Positions 8,399 through 17,200 of a stretch of DNA of 64,000 nt are shown here, piece by piece. Position numbers and translations under genes: made by a program. How positions within the stretch are numbered: the first letter of the stretch is position 1; every line of letters starts with the position of its first letter. A model generated the notes under the pieces. It was not told the DNA's origin. It did no database searches and was given only the letters and a program-made list of their open reading frames with translations. Source of the DNA: Rhizobiaceae bacterium (GTDB lineage Bacteria > Pseudomonadota > Alphaproteobacteria > Rhizobiales > Rhizobiaceae); the NCBI GenBank assembly GCA_019635695.1, contig JAHBYZ010000002.1, forward strand, positions 124,001-188,000, written 5' to 3'.

Positions 8399-9510
8399 TG
8401 GGCCGGCGCCTGAGGATCGGGATCGTCGGGGCCAATGCCGAGCGCGGCTGGGCCCGCGATGCCCATCTTGGCGCGCTGCGCGCCCTCGACCGGGCGGACA
8501 TTACTGCGGTTTCCGCGCGCACGCAGGCAGGCGCCGACGCAGCCGCCACCCGGTTCGGCGCGCGCAAGGCCTATGCCGACAGCGCCGCGCTGGCAGCGGA
8601 TCCCGAGATCGACATCGTCGCCGTGACGGTGAAGGTGCCGGAACACCGCGCGGTGGTGCTGGCGGCGCTGGAAGCCGGCAAGCATGTGTATTGCGAATGG
8701 CCGCTCGGTCGCGATGTCGCGGAAAGCGCCGAGATGGCCGCTGTCGCCCGCAAGGCGGGAACGCATGTGGCCGTGGGACTGCAGGGCCTCAGCGCGCCGG
8801 CGGTGCGCGAGGCTTCCCGGCTTGTTGCGGAAGGCGCGCTCGGACGCCTGCTCAGCCTGCGGGCCGTCTCGCCGACCGCTGGGTGGGGACGACAGGCGCC
8901 GCCCTTCTACGAGTACCTGCAGGACCGCCGCAACGGAGCAACCCTCGCCACGATCACCGGCGGCCACACGCTGGCGCTGGTCGAACTGCTCGCGGGTCAA
9001 TTCGCCTCGATATCCGCCACGGCGTCCCGCTTCGTGGAAACCGTGAAGATCATGGGCACGGATCGGACGGTGGAACGCACCTGCGCCGACCATATCGTCG
9101 CGGTCGGCAGGCACGACGGCGGCTGCGTCTCCTCGGTCGAGGTCGCCGGCGGGGTGGCCGGCCAGCCCTTCGTGCTCGAACTGCGCGGCACGCGGGGCGA
9201 TCTCGTCATCCGCGGGCGACACCCCGGCGGCTACCAGGTCGGCGCCCTGTCCCTCGAGGTCGACGGCGCCGCGGTCGAATTGCCTGTGGCCCGACCTGGA
9301 TTGGCCGACGCGTCGATCAATGTGTCGGAAGCCTACGACCGATTCTTCGACGCCATCGACGGACGCGGACGCAGCCTGCCCGATTTCGACGATGCGCTGC
9401 GGCTGGCGCGTGTTCTCGAGGCCATCGACGTCTCGTCGGAGGAAGGCCGCCGCGTGGGTCTCGATGCGGCGCAAGCCGCGACGGCCGGCGGCGACGGTGC
9501 CCGAGCATGA
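8398..9510 (+). CDS. Gfo/Idh/MocA family oxidoreductase
   Basis: A 370-residue NAD(P)-dependent oxidoreductase. The N-terminal Rossmann fold starts RIGIVGANAERGWARDAH. The family motif EKP is replaced by EWP in GKHVYCEWPLGRDVAES; the change from the usual lysine is notable because that lysine normally takes part in catalysis. The C-terminal alpha/beta domain contains TITGGHTLALVELL. Its start overlaps the dehydrogenase stop, making it the last gene of this run before a strong hairpin at 9529-9567. Family members act on sugars, polyols, dihydrodiols or biliverdin. The role here is unknown. Confidence 0.85.
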   Translation: MGRRLRIGIVGANAERGWARDAHLGALRALDRADITAVSARTQAGADAAATRFGARKAYADSAALAADPEIDIVAVTVKVPEHRAVVLAALEAGKHVYCEWPLGRDVAESAEMAAVARKAGTHVAVGLQGLSAPAVREASRLVAEGALGRLLSLRAVSPTAGWGRQAPPFYEYLQDRRNGATLATITGGHTLALVELLAGQFASISATASRFVETVKIMGTDRTVERTCADHIVAVGRHDGGCVSSVEVAGGVAGQPFVLELRGTRGDLVIRGRHPGGYQVGALSLEVDGAAVELPVARPGLADASINVSEAYDRFFDAIDGRGRSLPDFDDALRLARVLEAIDVSSEEGRRVGLDAAQAATAGGDGARA

Positions 9511-9528
9511 ATTGCTGCCATGAATGTC

Positions 9529-9567
9529 CATCCCCCTGACGTGCACCAGGCGCACGTCAGGGGGATG
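9529..9567. terminator. Perfect 16-bp hairpin between oxidoreductase and TRAP operon
   Basis: Left arm 9529-9544 and right arm 9552-9567 pair perfectly (CATCCCCCTGACGTGC with its complement) around a 7-base loop. There is no uridine tract after it, so it is not a textbook intrinsic terminator. The loop region contains one GTGC-N7-GCAC palindrome (9541-9555), so the site may also bind a regulator. Confidence 0.6.
9541..9555. promoter_or_regulatory. GTGC-N7-GCAC palindrome (motif B, copy 1)
   Basis: GTGCACCAGGCGCAC has the same architecture as sites at 20972, 24573, 25368 and 25482. It is embedded in the hairpin 9529-9567, so it could be a coincidence of that stem. It is the weakest of the five as a regulatory site. 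Confidence 0.35.
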
Positions 9568-9599
9568 CTCTTCAGCTTGACGGGACAAACCCTGTATCA

Positions 9600-9631
9600 C
9601 ATAATAGAGGCGCATCCAGAATAGAGAACAT
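9600..9631 (+). promoter_or_regulatory. Operator-like motif A, copy 2 (TRAP operon promoter)
   Basis: The stretch reads CATAATAG-N5-CATCC-N2-AATAG-N2-AACAT. The same blocks with the same spacing occur on the opposite strand at 18170-18201, and the right half recurs at 2986-3000. A separate 11-bp inverted repeat (CGCATCCAGAA at 9611-9621 with its complement at 9642-9652) overlaps it. It lies about 175 bp before dctP, within the 294-bp gap 9511-9804. An IclR regulator of this cluster is the likely ligand. Confidence 0.6.
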
Positions 9632-9804
9632 AGGACGTTGGTTCTGGATGCGGGAGAGAATCTGAAAATCATTTTCATTTCCGGCGGAAGCCTGATAGCT
9701 GGTTATCGGGCCCGGCGGATCGAACGGGTCGCACGCCGTGCCGGAGCACGTGTCTGGTGCGGCAGGACCGCCATCCTGGTTTCATGGTCATGGGAGGACT
9801 GAAT

Positions 9805-10833
9805 ATGGAAATGCACAGAAGGCATCTGATGATGGCGGGCCTCGGCCTCGCCGGCGCGGCGGTAGCCGCGAATGCGGCGCGCGCCCAGGACGGCAAGGTC
9901 TACACGCTGCGCTATCAGTGCTCGCACCCCGCCAACACGGTGTTCGTGACGGTCACCGGCCAGCGCTTCCGCGACATGGTCGAGAAGATGAGCGGCGGCC
10001 GCATCAAGTTCGAGGTGTTCGACGTCGGCGCCGTAGTCGGCGTCACCGGCATGCTCGAGGCGGTCGATCAGGGCGTCCTCGACATCAGCCAGTCCTGGGG
10101 CGGCTACTATTCCGGCGACGTGCCGGAAGCCGACGTGGAGTGCGGCCTTCCGCTGGCGTGGAATTCGCCGTGGCAGGCCTATGACGCCTTCTACAACCGT
10201 GGCCTCAACGACATCATGGTCGAGGCTTACGAGAAGAAGTTCCAGGTGAAGTATTTCCCGGCGATCATCAGCCTCGCCTACGGCGTCGGCACGCGCCAGG
10301 AGCTGAAGAGCCTCGCCGACCTGAACGGTCTCAAGATTCGCGCCATCGGCCTGTTCGGCGAGTTCGTGAAGGGCCTCGGTGCGGCTCCGGCCGTGCTGCC
10401 GGCGCCCGAGCTCTACACGGCGCTGCAGCTCGGCACGGTCGACGGCGTCGTCTACGGCGCCGAGGCGCTGGCCGGGGCCAGCCTGAACGACTTCATCAAG
10501 ACCATGGTGCTGAACCCCAACTGGAACACCGGCGTCGGCCACTGGATGATCAACCGCGGCGTGTGGGAGAGCCTGCCGCCGGAGCTGCAGCAGGTGATCG
10601 AGTTCGCCAGCCACTACGGCAACATCGCCAGCGCCATGCAGTACACCGTCGCGGAGGCTGCCACGATCGGCAAGCTGAAGGCCAAGGGCCTGAAGTTCCT
10701 CGACCTGTCGGAAGAGGAGCGCGGCAAGCTGAACGCCGCGGCCGACGCGACCTGGAAGCTGGTCGAGGCAAAGAGCGAGCTGGCCGCCAAGGCCGTGGCG
10801 CTGGTGCGCCAGCAGCGCGCCGACTTCGGCTGA
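9805..10833 (+). CDS. dctP: TRAP transporter substrate-binding protein, DctP family
   Basis: A 342-residue periplasmic binding protein. The leader MEMHRRHLMMAGLGLAGAAVAANAARAQ has paired arginines and an AxA-like cleavage site, suggesting Tat or Sec export. The DctP fold shows in GQRFRDMVEKMSGGRIKFEVF, DLNGLKIRAIG and ALQLGTVDGVVYGAEAL. It delivers an organic acid to the DctQM permease encoded next. I preferred ATG 9805 to an in-frame ATG at 9757 because GGGAGG (9792-9797) is well spaced and the signal peptide then starts correctly. A 9-bp-stem hairpin (10846-10870) follows the stop and may favour expression of this subunit over the permease. Confidence 0.93.
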   Translation: MEMHRRHLMMAGLGLAGAAVAANAARAQDGKVYTLRYQCSHPANTVFVTVTGQRFRDMVEKMSGGRIKFEVFDVGAVVGVTGMLEAVDQGVLDISQSWGGYYSGDVPEADVECGLPLAWNSPWQAYDAFYNRGLNDIMVEAYEKKFQVKYFPAIISLAYGVGTRQELKSLADLNGLKIRAIGLFGEFVKGLGAAPAVLPAPELYTALQLGTVDGVVYGAEALAGASLNDFIKTMVLNPNWNTGVGHWMINRGVWESLPPELQQVIEFASHYGNIASAMQYTVAEAATIGKLKAKGLKFLDLSEEERGKLNAAADATWKLVEAKSELAAKAVALVRQQRADFG

Positions 10834-10845
10834 TCGACGCAGTGA

Positions 10846-10870
10846 GCCGGCGGGACTGCCTCCCGCCGGC
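10846..10870 (+). terminator. Hairpin between dctP and dctQ
   Basis: GCCGGCGGG (10846-10854) pairs with CCCGCCGGC (10862-10870) over a 7-base loop. There is no T-run, so full termination is unlikely. Such intercistronic stems often stabilise the upstream binding-protein message or attenuate the permease genes. Confidence 0.5.
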
Positions 10871-10893
10871 ATCACCCTGACCGGAGACCGGAC

Positions 10894-11454
10894 ATGACTG
10901 ATCCCGATCCGAAGCCGGAGGCTCCGAGCCTGCCCGGCGCAAGCCTGCCGGGCGGACGCAATCTTCTGGATCTCACCAGCTACGGGATGATGGTCATCTC
11001 GTGCCTCGCGCTGCTCGCCATGACGGTCATCGTTTCCTACGAGGTAGCGTCGCGCTATTTCCTGCATGCGCCGACGACCTGGGCCTGGGACATCAACATC
11101 CAGCTGATGATGCTGATGACGATGTTCGGCCTCGCGGAGGTCTACCGCCGCGACGACTACGTGCGGGTTGACGTCATCACCAGCCTGCTGTCGCCGCGTG
11201 CGCGCACAGTGCTCGACATCGTCTTCGCGCCGGTGATGCTGTTCGTCGCCGCGGTCATCGTCTGGATGAGCTGGAAGTATTTCCATCAGTCATGGGTGCG
11301 CAACCAGCACGCATCGACGATTTTCGGCCCGCCTCTGTGGCCGATCAAGGCGACGATCCCGATCGGCGCCGCGGTTCTCTTTGCCCATGGCGTGCTCAAG
11401 CTCGTCCGCGACATCCGCCTGCTGCGTGGCCCCGCGCCCGTATCGCGCGCCTAG
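10894..11454 (+). CDS. dctQ: TRAP transporter small permease, DctQ family
   Basis: A 186-residue membrane protein with four predicted membrane spans (starting near YGMMVISCLALLAMTVIVSYEVASRYF). The DctQ landmark of a short segment ending in W (PTTWAWDINIQLMMLM) lies between spans 1 and 2. It forms the integral complex with DctM. It follows dctP after 60 bp and has GGAG just upstream of its ATG. The first 30 residues are proline-rich and cytoplasmic. Confidence 0.92.
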   Translation: MTDPDPKPEAPSLPGASLPGGRNLLDLTSYGMMVISCLALLAMTVIVSYEVASRYFLHAPTTWAWDINIQLMMLMTMFGLAEVYRRDDYVRVDVITSLLSPRARTVLDIVFAPVMLFVAAVIVWMSWKYFHQSWVRNQHASTIFGPPLWPIKATIPIGAAVLFAHGVLKLVRDIRLLRGPAPVSRA

Positions 11455-11472
11455 AACAGGGAACCAGCCATA

Positions 11473-12816
11473 GTGGGCGCCGAACTCGCAACCCTGCTGA
11501 TCTTCGTCAGCCTCATCGTTCTGCTGCTTTCGGGCGTCGCCGTGCCGTTCGCCCTGATGGGCGTGTCGATCGGATGGCTGCTGATCCTGCAGGGCCCGAA
11601 CATCCTTCAGGTCGTCCCCGCGACGATCTTCGAGACCGCCACGACCGAGATCTTCATCGCCGCGCCGCTGTTCATCTTCATGGCGAGCTGCCTTGAACGC
11701 TCGGGCATCGGCAGCAGCCTCTACGAGGCGATCTACAAATGGAGCGGCGGGCTGCCCGGCGGCATGGCTGTCGGAACCATCCTCGCGGCGACGCTGCTCG
11801 ACGCGATGACGGGCGTCGGCGGCACGGCGGTGCTGGTGCTGGGCGTGCTTGCCATTCCGGAGATGATCCGCCGCGGCTATCACCCCTACATCGCCATTGG
11901 CGGACTGCCACCTGCAGGCGCTCTCGGCGTGCTTATTCCTCCTACCGTCATCGGCGTGCTGCTCGGCGGCTTCACCGGCATACCGGTCGGCAGCCTCTTC
12001 TTCGGCGGCTTCCTGCCCGGTCTGCTCTGTTCGACGCTGTTCTGCGTCTACATCGTGGTTCGCTGCGGGCTGAACCCCGAACTGGCGCCGCCATTGCCGC
12101 GCGACCAGCGTCCGAGCCTGCGCGAGAAGATCGCCGCCTCGACGCCGGTCATCGTACCGATGGCTCTGATCATGTTCATTCTTGGCACGATCTGGCTCGG
12201 CGTCGCGACTCCGACCGAGGCCGCCGGCATCGGCGCCATGGCGACCGTCGTCATCATGCTGGTGCGTAACCGCTTCAACCTGCCCGAGCTCTACCGCTCG
12301 CTGTTCGCCTCGGCGCGCGTATCGGTGATGGTGGTTGCACTGCTCATCGGCGGCGCGCTGTTCACCCGCCTTCTGCAGATGTCGGGTTCCGCCCGGATGA
12401 TTGCCGACATGCTGATCGGCGTCGACATGGGCATGTACGGCACGGTGCTGATCTTCATTGCCATCGTGACCCTGCTCGGCATGTTCATCGACGGCGCGGC
12501 GATCATCTTCATCGTCAGCCCGATCATGATGCCGGTCATCACCGCGCTCGGCATCGACCAGGTCTGGTTCGGCGTGCTGATCATGGTTTCGATCGCCGCC
12601 GGCTACGTGACCCCGCCCTTCGGCATGAATCTCTTTTACATGAAGGGCATCATGGATCAGATGAAGGACGCGCCCGGCTGTGAGCCGCTAAAGCGCCTCA
12701 CGATGACCGATATCTGGCGCGCGTCGTTCCCCTATGTCGCGCTGATGTATGCAGTCATTGCGCTGATCCTGATCTTCCCGGAGGTCGCGACCTGGCTGCC
12801 GTCGCAGATGCGCTGA
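11473..12816 (+). CDS. dctM: TRAP transporter large permease, DctM family
   Basis: A 447-residue polytopic membrane protein with a dozen or so hydrophobic segments, the sodium-coupled transport subunit of the TRAP system. Family blocks include AAPLFIFMASCLERSG, GAVTGVG-like DAMTGVGGTAVLVLG, GGLPPAGALGVLIPPTVIGVLLGG and PTEAAGIGAM. The start is GTG at 11473 with AGGGA about 10 bp upstream. It ends the operon; the next genes run convergently from the other strand. TRAP systems import carboxylates, so the island's substrate is probably an organic acid. Confidence 0.94.
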   Translation: MGAELATLLIFVSLIVLLLSGVAVPFALMGVSIGWLLILQGPNILQVVPATIFETATTEIFIAAPLFIFMASCLERSGIGSSLYEAIYKWSGGLPGGMAVGTILAATLLDAMTGVGGTAVLVLGVLAIPEMIRRGYHPYIAIGGLPPAGALGVLIPPTVIGVLLGGFTGIPVGSLFFGGFLPGLLCSTLFCVYIVVRCGLNPELAPPLPRDQRPSLREKIAASTPVIVPMALIMFILGTIWLGVATPTEAAGIGAMATVVIMLVRNRFNLPELYRSLFASARVSVMVVALLIGGALFTRLLQMSGSARMIADMLIGVDMGMYGTVLIFIAIVTLLGMFIDGAAIIFIVSPIMMPVITALGIDQVWFGVLIMVSIAAGYVTPPFGMNLFYMKGIMDQMKDAPGCEPLKRLTMTDIWRASFPYVALMYAVIALILIFPEVATWLPSQMR

Positions 12817-12870
12817 TCGCGGGCCGGAGCTTCACGCGCCCCGGCGACGCTCTCATCGATCTGGAAACCG

Positions 12871-13879
12871 TCAGGCGGCGCAGATGGCTTCGCCGAGCGC
12901 AGCGCGGCTTTCTCCGGCGCTGCCGAGCAGGTTCGCCAGCCGGCGCGCCCGCTTGTAGTAGAGATGGGCGGGGTGCTCCCACGAAAAGCCCATTGCCCCA
13001 TGCGCCTGGATGCAGAATGCACTGGCGCTGAGTGCGGCTTCGCTGGCGGCGAAGCGCGCGGCGTGGGCGAGCATCCTTCGGTCGGCCTGCCCTGCATCCC
13101 ACGCCCGCGTCGCCAACTGCAGCACCGCCGCTGCGTTCTGCTGCAGCACGTAGTCGTCGACGATCCGGTGCTTGATGCCCTGATAGGAGCCGATGATCTG
13201 GCCGAATTGCCTGCGTTCGCCCGCATGCGCGACGGCCATTTCGCCGCTCCGCTCGGCGATCCCGAGCAATTCGGCCGCGATCCACAGATCGGCCGCGCCG
13301 AACAGCGAAGCCGCGGCATCCGCACCGGGCGTCAAGCCGGTGTCGGGCTCGTTCCCGGCGGCAAGCGATGCCATCGGCGCCACCGGGTCGAAGGCTTCAA
13401 GATCGAGAAACGCCGGCTTCTGTGCGAGGCGCACTTTCCCGCCGGCGGATGACGTCAGTCGCGCCGGCGGCGTGCTCGACCAGCACACGTGCATCGCCAT
13501 CGAATCCGGCGCTGACGCCGATCGTGGCCAGCCGCTCTCCCGCCAGCACCGCATCGAGACAGGTCGCAAACGGCTCGCCGCCGGGTATCCGCGCCAGCAT
13601 CGGCAGCAGCACGGCGTTGCCAAGGAACGGACCGGGTGCCGCGGCGCGGCCGATCTCGACGGCCAGCACCGCCGCGCCCTCCATGCCCAGCCCGAGCCCG
13701 CCTTGCTCCTCCGGCGTCGCCAGTGACAGCCAGCCATTGTCGCGGGCCACCGCAAACAGCTGCCGAACCGCCTCGACGGTGACCTTCGCGCCCTTCGTTA
13801 CGCCCAGCGTCTCCGGATAGGGTTCAAGGGCGCGCCTGATGGCATCGCGAAACTCGCTGCGTGTCGCGTCGTCGATCAT
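12871..13879 (-). pseudogene. Acyl-CoA dehydrogenase, interrupted by a frameshift
   Basis: Two reading frames together give one acyl-CoA dehydrogenase of about 335 residues. The first begins MIDDATRSEFRDAIRRALEP at 13879 and carries NGWLSLATPEEQGGLGLGMEG up to GATDVI. The second continues GGKVRLAQKPAFLDLEAF and ends with YVLQQNAAAVLQLATRAWD and FCIQAHGAMGFSWEHPAHLYYKRA. Removing one base near 13441-13453 (a C in ATCCGCC on the coding strand) would join them smoothly. It is the short partner of the dehydrogenase at 13884-15044. Either a recent inactivation or a sequencing error explains it. Confidence 0.8.
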
Positions 13880-13883
13880 GGTG

Positions 13884-15044
13884 CTACCTCGGCAGGCCGA
13901 GCACACGCTCGCCGACCACGTTGCGCTGGATTTCGGAGGTCCCCGCAAGGATCGTCTCGGCGCGCGAGAACAGCAGGTCGCGCTGCCACATGCGCCGGCG
14001 CCGCGCGGTCGGCTCCTGTGGGCCGAGCGAGGCCTCGGGGCCGAGGATTTCAAGCGCGAGCTCCAGCAGGCGCTGGTGGCTCTCGCTCCACAAAAGCTTG
14101 ATGTAGGAGCCTTCCGGTCCCGGCGCCTCGTGGCGGGTGGCGGCGTCCAGCATGCGCTGGGCGTGGACCTTGAGCGCGGCGACGTCGATGAAGCCGCGCG
14201 CGAGCCGGTCGCGGATGCCGGGATCGTCGGCGAGCATGCGGCCGTCGCGGCGCCGGGTCCTGGCGATAGCCACGAGGTCGCGGAATTCTTCTTCCATGCG
14301 CACCAGCCGCGGCACGAAATAGGTCGCGCGCTCGTAGCTGGCGGCGGCCATCGCCATGCGCCAGCCGTCGTTTTCCTCGCCGACGCGGTTTTCGACGGGA
14401 ACGCGGACTTCGTCGAAGAAGACCTCGTTGAATTCCTGTTCGCCGGACATCTGGCGGATCGGCCGCACGGTGATGCCGGGCGAACGCATGTCGACCAGCA
14501 GGAAGCTGATGCCCTTGTGCTTGGCGACATCGGGATCGTTGCGCACCAGCAGGAAGCACCAGCGGGCGAGATGCGCCCAGCTGGTCCAGATCTTCTGGCC
14601 GCTGACGACATAATGGTCGCCGTCGCGAACCGCGCGCGTGCGCAGCGCGGCAAGATCGGAGCCGGCGCCGGGCTCGGAATAACCCTGGCACCAGACGTCC
14701 TCGTTGCTGAGGATGCGCGGGATGAAGCTCCGCTTCTGTTCCTCGGTGCCGAACAGGAGCAAGGTCGGCCCGAGAATCCCGTGGCCGATCGTGTTGACGC
14801 CCTGCGGCGCGCCGGATCGGGCAAATTCCTCGTGGAAGGCAGCAATGTACTCGGTCGGCAGCGCCCGCCCGCCATACTCCTTCGGCCAGCCCAGCCCCGA
14901 CCAGCCGCCGCGGCACATGCGGTCTTCGAAAGCGTGACGGAAGGCCTGGTCGGAAGGGTCGACGCCCGGCCGCTCGCGGATCAGTTCATCGAGCGTGCGG
15001 TCGAGGAAGCCGCGGGCTTCGCGGCGGAACGCCTCGACGCTCAT
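13884..15044 (-). CDS. Acyl-CoA dehydrogenase
   Basis: A 386-residue acyl-CoA dehydrogenase. It has GWSGLGWPKEYGGRALP, CQGYSEPGAGSDLAALRTRA, YVVSGQKIWTSWAHLARWC and, at the C terminus, ETILAGTSEIQRNVVGERVLGLP. The catalytic-glutamate position of medium-chain enzymes is alanine here (AGT), as in the glycine-bearing paralogue at 7220-8398. It probably pairs with the frameshifted subunit immediately downstream (4-bp gap). Its start overlaps the stop of the acyl-CoA synthetase, so synthetase, dehydrogenases and hydratase form one minus-strand operon. Confidence 0.92.
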   Translation of the reverse strand: MSVEAFRREARGFLDRTLDELIRERPGVDPSDQAFRHAFEDRMCRGGWSGLGWPKEYGGRALPTEYIAAFHEEFARSGAPQGVNTIGHGILGPTLLLFGTEEQKRSFIPRILSNEDVWCQGYSEPGAGSDLAALRTRAVRDGDHYVVSGQKIWTSWAHLARWCFLLVRNDPDVAKHKGISFLLVDMRSPGITVRPIRQMSGEQEFNEVFFDEVRVPVENRVGEENDGWRMAMAAASYERATYFVPRLVRMEEEFRDLVAIARTRRRDGRMLADDPGIRDRLARGFIDVAALKVHAQRMLDAATRHEAPGPEGSYIKLLWSESHQRLLELALEILGPEASLGPQEPTARRRRMWQRDLLFSRAETILAGTSEIQRNVVGERVLGLPR

Positions 15045-17200
15045 GCGTGGACGCCCTTGCCGCTTTCCTGCCCATCGGCCGGGGACAAGGTCACGAGGCA
15101 GTCGAGGGCGACCGCGCCGGCTTCGCCGGGGCGCACCACGATCGGGTTGACCTCCAGTTCGGCGATCTCCGGATGCGCCAGATAGGCGTCGCCGAGCGCG
15201 GCGATGGTCCGCGACAGGCCGGCGATGTCGCAGGCGGGCTTGCCGCGCACGCCGGCGAGCAAGGGGTATCCCTTGAGGCTGCGCAGCATCGCCTCCACGT
15301 CGGAAGCGGTGGCCGGCAGCGGCTTGTTCTGGATGTCCTTCAGGATCTCCGTGAAGATGCCGCCAAGGCCGACCGTCAGAACCGGACCGAACACCGGATC
15401 GCGGGTTATGCCGGCAAGTACCTCGACGCCGGGCTTCTCCTGCTTCTGCACCACTACGCCGTCGATGCGAGCGCCGGGCATCGCCTTGCGGGCGGCCGCG
15501 GTGACGTCGCGCCAAGCGGCCGCGACCGCGGCGGTATCGGCGAGGTTGAGCTTTACGCCGCCTATATCGGATTTGTGCAGGATGTCGGCGCTGAGCACCT
15601 TCACGACGACCGGGAAGCCGAGAGCAGAGGCTGCGGCGACGGCCTCCGCCTCGCTGGCCGCCTTGCGCTCGGGCGTGCCCGCGGCGCCGTACTGCGCAAT
15701 GAGCGCCTTGCCGGCGACCTCGTCCAGCGCGGTCGCGCCGCGCTTGCGCGCCTCGGCGACGATGCCCGCCGCCAGGCTTGATGCCTTCACAGCAGCGGGG
15801 CGTGCCGGCGTCGCCTCGCGCGAACGCTGCGACCAGCGCGCGAAAGTGGAGAGCGCCGCCACGGCGCGAGCGGTGTCCTCGAAGATCGGCGAGCCGGCAG
15901 CTTCCAGGCTCGCTCTGCTCTTGGCTTCCTGCGTGTCGATGACGGCCAGCAGCTTGCTCGAGCGCGGCGCCGCCTCGACGATGGCAGGGGCAATCTTGTC
16001 GAGCAGATATCCGGGCGCGTAGAGCACGATCATGTCGACGGCATCGGACTCCTGCAATGCAGCCAGCACTCGGCTGAAAAAGGCATGCTCGTTGACGATG
16101 TTGCCGGTCAGGTCGACCGGGTTGGCGACCATCCCGTAGCTCGGTATGCCGGTTCGCAGCACCGCCTGCAGGTCCGCCGGCAGGGTGGGCACCTCGCAGC
16201 CGCTCTGGACGAACTTGTCCGAAAGAAGCGCCCCGAGCGCGCCCGAGATCGTCAGCACCGCCACGCGAGGGCCCGCCTTGTGGGCGCGGAAACGCGCCAG
16301 ATAGGTCAGGTCGGCAAGGTGGCTCAGATCGCTCGCCTGGATGACGTTGTGCTCGTCGAAGACGGCGCGGTAGACGGCCTGGCTGCCGGCCAGCGCGGCG
16401 GTGTGGGAGGCGGCAGCGGCGGCGCCCTTGTCCGTATCGCCGATCTTGAGCAGGATCAGCGGCACGCCGCGCTCGCGCAACCGGTCCGCGACCGCGCGAA
16501 AGCGGTCGCCGTTGCGCAGGCCCTCGACGTAGCCGACGACGGTGTCGATGTCCGGATCGGCGGCAAAATAGTCGAGGTATTCGGAGAATTCGACCGCGGC
16601 CTCGTTGCCGGTGTTCACGACCGTGGCGAAGGGTACGCCGAGCTTGCGGCCCATCTGGTAGACCGTCGCGCAGACGTTGCCGCTCTGGGTTAGCAGCGCC
16701 ACCGATTGGCCGGAACGCGGCGGCTCCAGGTTCTTGAACACCGAGCCGAACACCGTATAGGCGTGCGACTTCAGGTTGGCGAAGCCCATGCAGTTGGGCC
16801 CGGCGACCGGGATACCGATCTCCGCGGCGGTGGCCTCCAGTTCGTCCTGAAGCCGCTTGCCTTCCGCGTCTCCCGCTTCGGCGAAACCTGACGCGAATAC
16901 AACGGCCGAACGCATTCCGGCGGCCGCGGCGCGGCGCAGCTCGGCCGAAACCTCGGCCGCCGGCACCGCCAGCGCAACGATGTCGGCGGGCTCCGGCACC
17001 GAGCTGATGTCGGGGTAGCACGTGATCCCCTCGATGGCGTCGTATTTCGGGTTGACCGGGTAGAGCTGGCCCTTGAAGCCGTGCTGGAGGCACAGGAAGA
17101 AGGGCATGCCGCCGACGCGGGCGGGGTTCTGCGACGCACCGACGATCGCGATCGAACGCGGGTCGAGAAGCGGCCGCAGCCTGTGGTCGATTTCTGGCAT
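15041..17200 (-). CDS. ADP-forming acyl-CoA synthetase (acetyl-CoA synthetase/NDP-forming family)
   Basis: A 719-residue fusion of the alpha and beta parts of NDP-forming acyl-CoA synthetases. The N-terminal CoA-binding domain starts LLDPRSIAIVGASQNPARVGG. A succinyl-CoA-synthetase-like domain follows, with the probable phosphohistidine motif SHTAALAG. The C-terminal ATP-grasp domain has GFPVVVKVLSADILHKSDIGGV and the ending IAELEVNPIVV. It would activate a free carboxylic acid to its CoA ester with ATP and feed the adjacent dehydrogenases. Its ATG overlaps the stop of the enoyl-CoA hydratase gene. Pimeloyl- or feruloyl-type substrates are known in the family; none can be chosen here. Confidence 0.9.
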   Translation of the reverse strand: MPEIDHRLRPLLDPRSIAIVGASQNPARVGGMPFFLCLQHGFKGQLYPVNPKYDAIEGITCYPDISSVPEPADIVALAVPAAEVSAELRRAAAAGMRSAVVFASGFAEAGDAEGKRLQDELEATAAEIGIPVAGPNCMGFANLKSHAYTVFGSVFKNLEPPRSGQSVALLTQSGNVCATVYQMGRKLGVPFATVVNTGNEAAVEFSEYLDYFAADPDIDTVVGYVEGLRNGDRFRAVADRLRERGVPLILLKIGDTDKGAAAAASHTAALAGSQAVYRAVFDEHNVIQASDLSHLADLTYLARFRAHKAGPRVAVLTISGALGALLSDKFVQSGCEVPTLPADLQAVLRTGIPSYGMVANPVDLTGNIVNEHAFFSRVLAALQESDAVDMIVLYAPGYLLDKIAPAIVEAAPRSSKLLAVIDTQEAKSRASLEAAGSPIFEDTARAVAALSTFARWSQRSREATPARPAAVKASSLAAGIVAEARKRGATALDEVAGKALIAQYGAAGTPERKAASEAEAVAAASALGFPVVVKVLSADILHKSDIGGVKLNLADTAAVAAAWRDVTAAARKAMPGARIDGVVVQKQEKPGVEVLAGITRDPVFGPVLTVGLGGIFTEILKDIQNKPLPATASDVEAMLRSLKGYPLLAGVRGKPACDIAGLSRTIAALGDAYLAHPEIAELEVNPIVVRPGEAGAVALDCLVTLSPADGQESGKGVHA

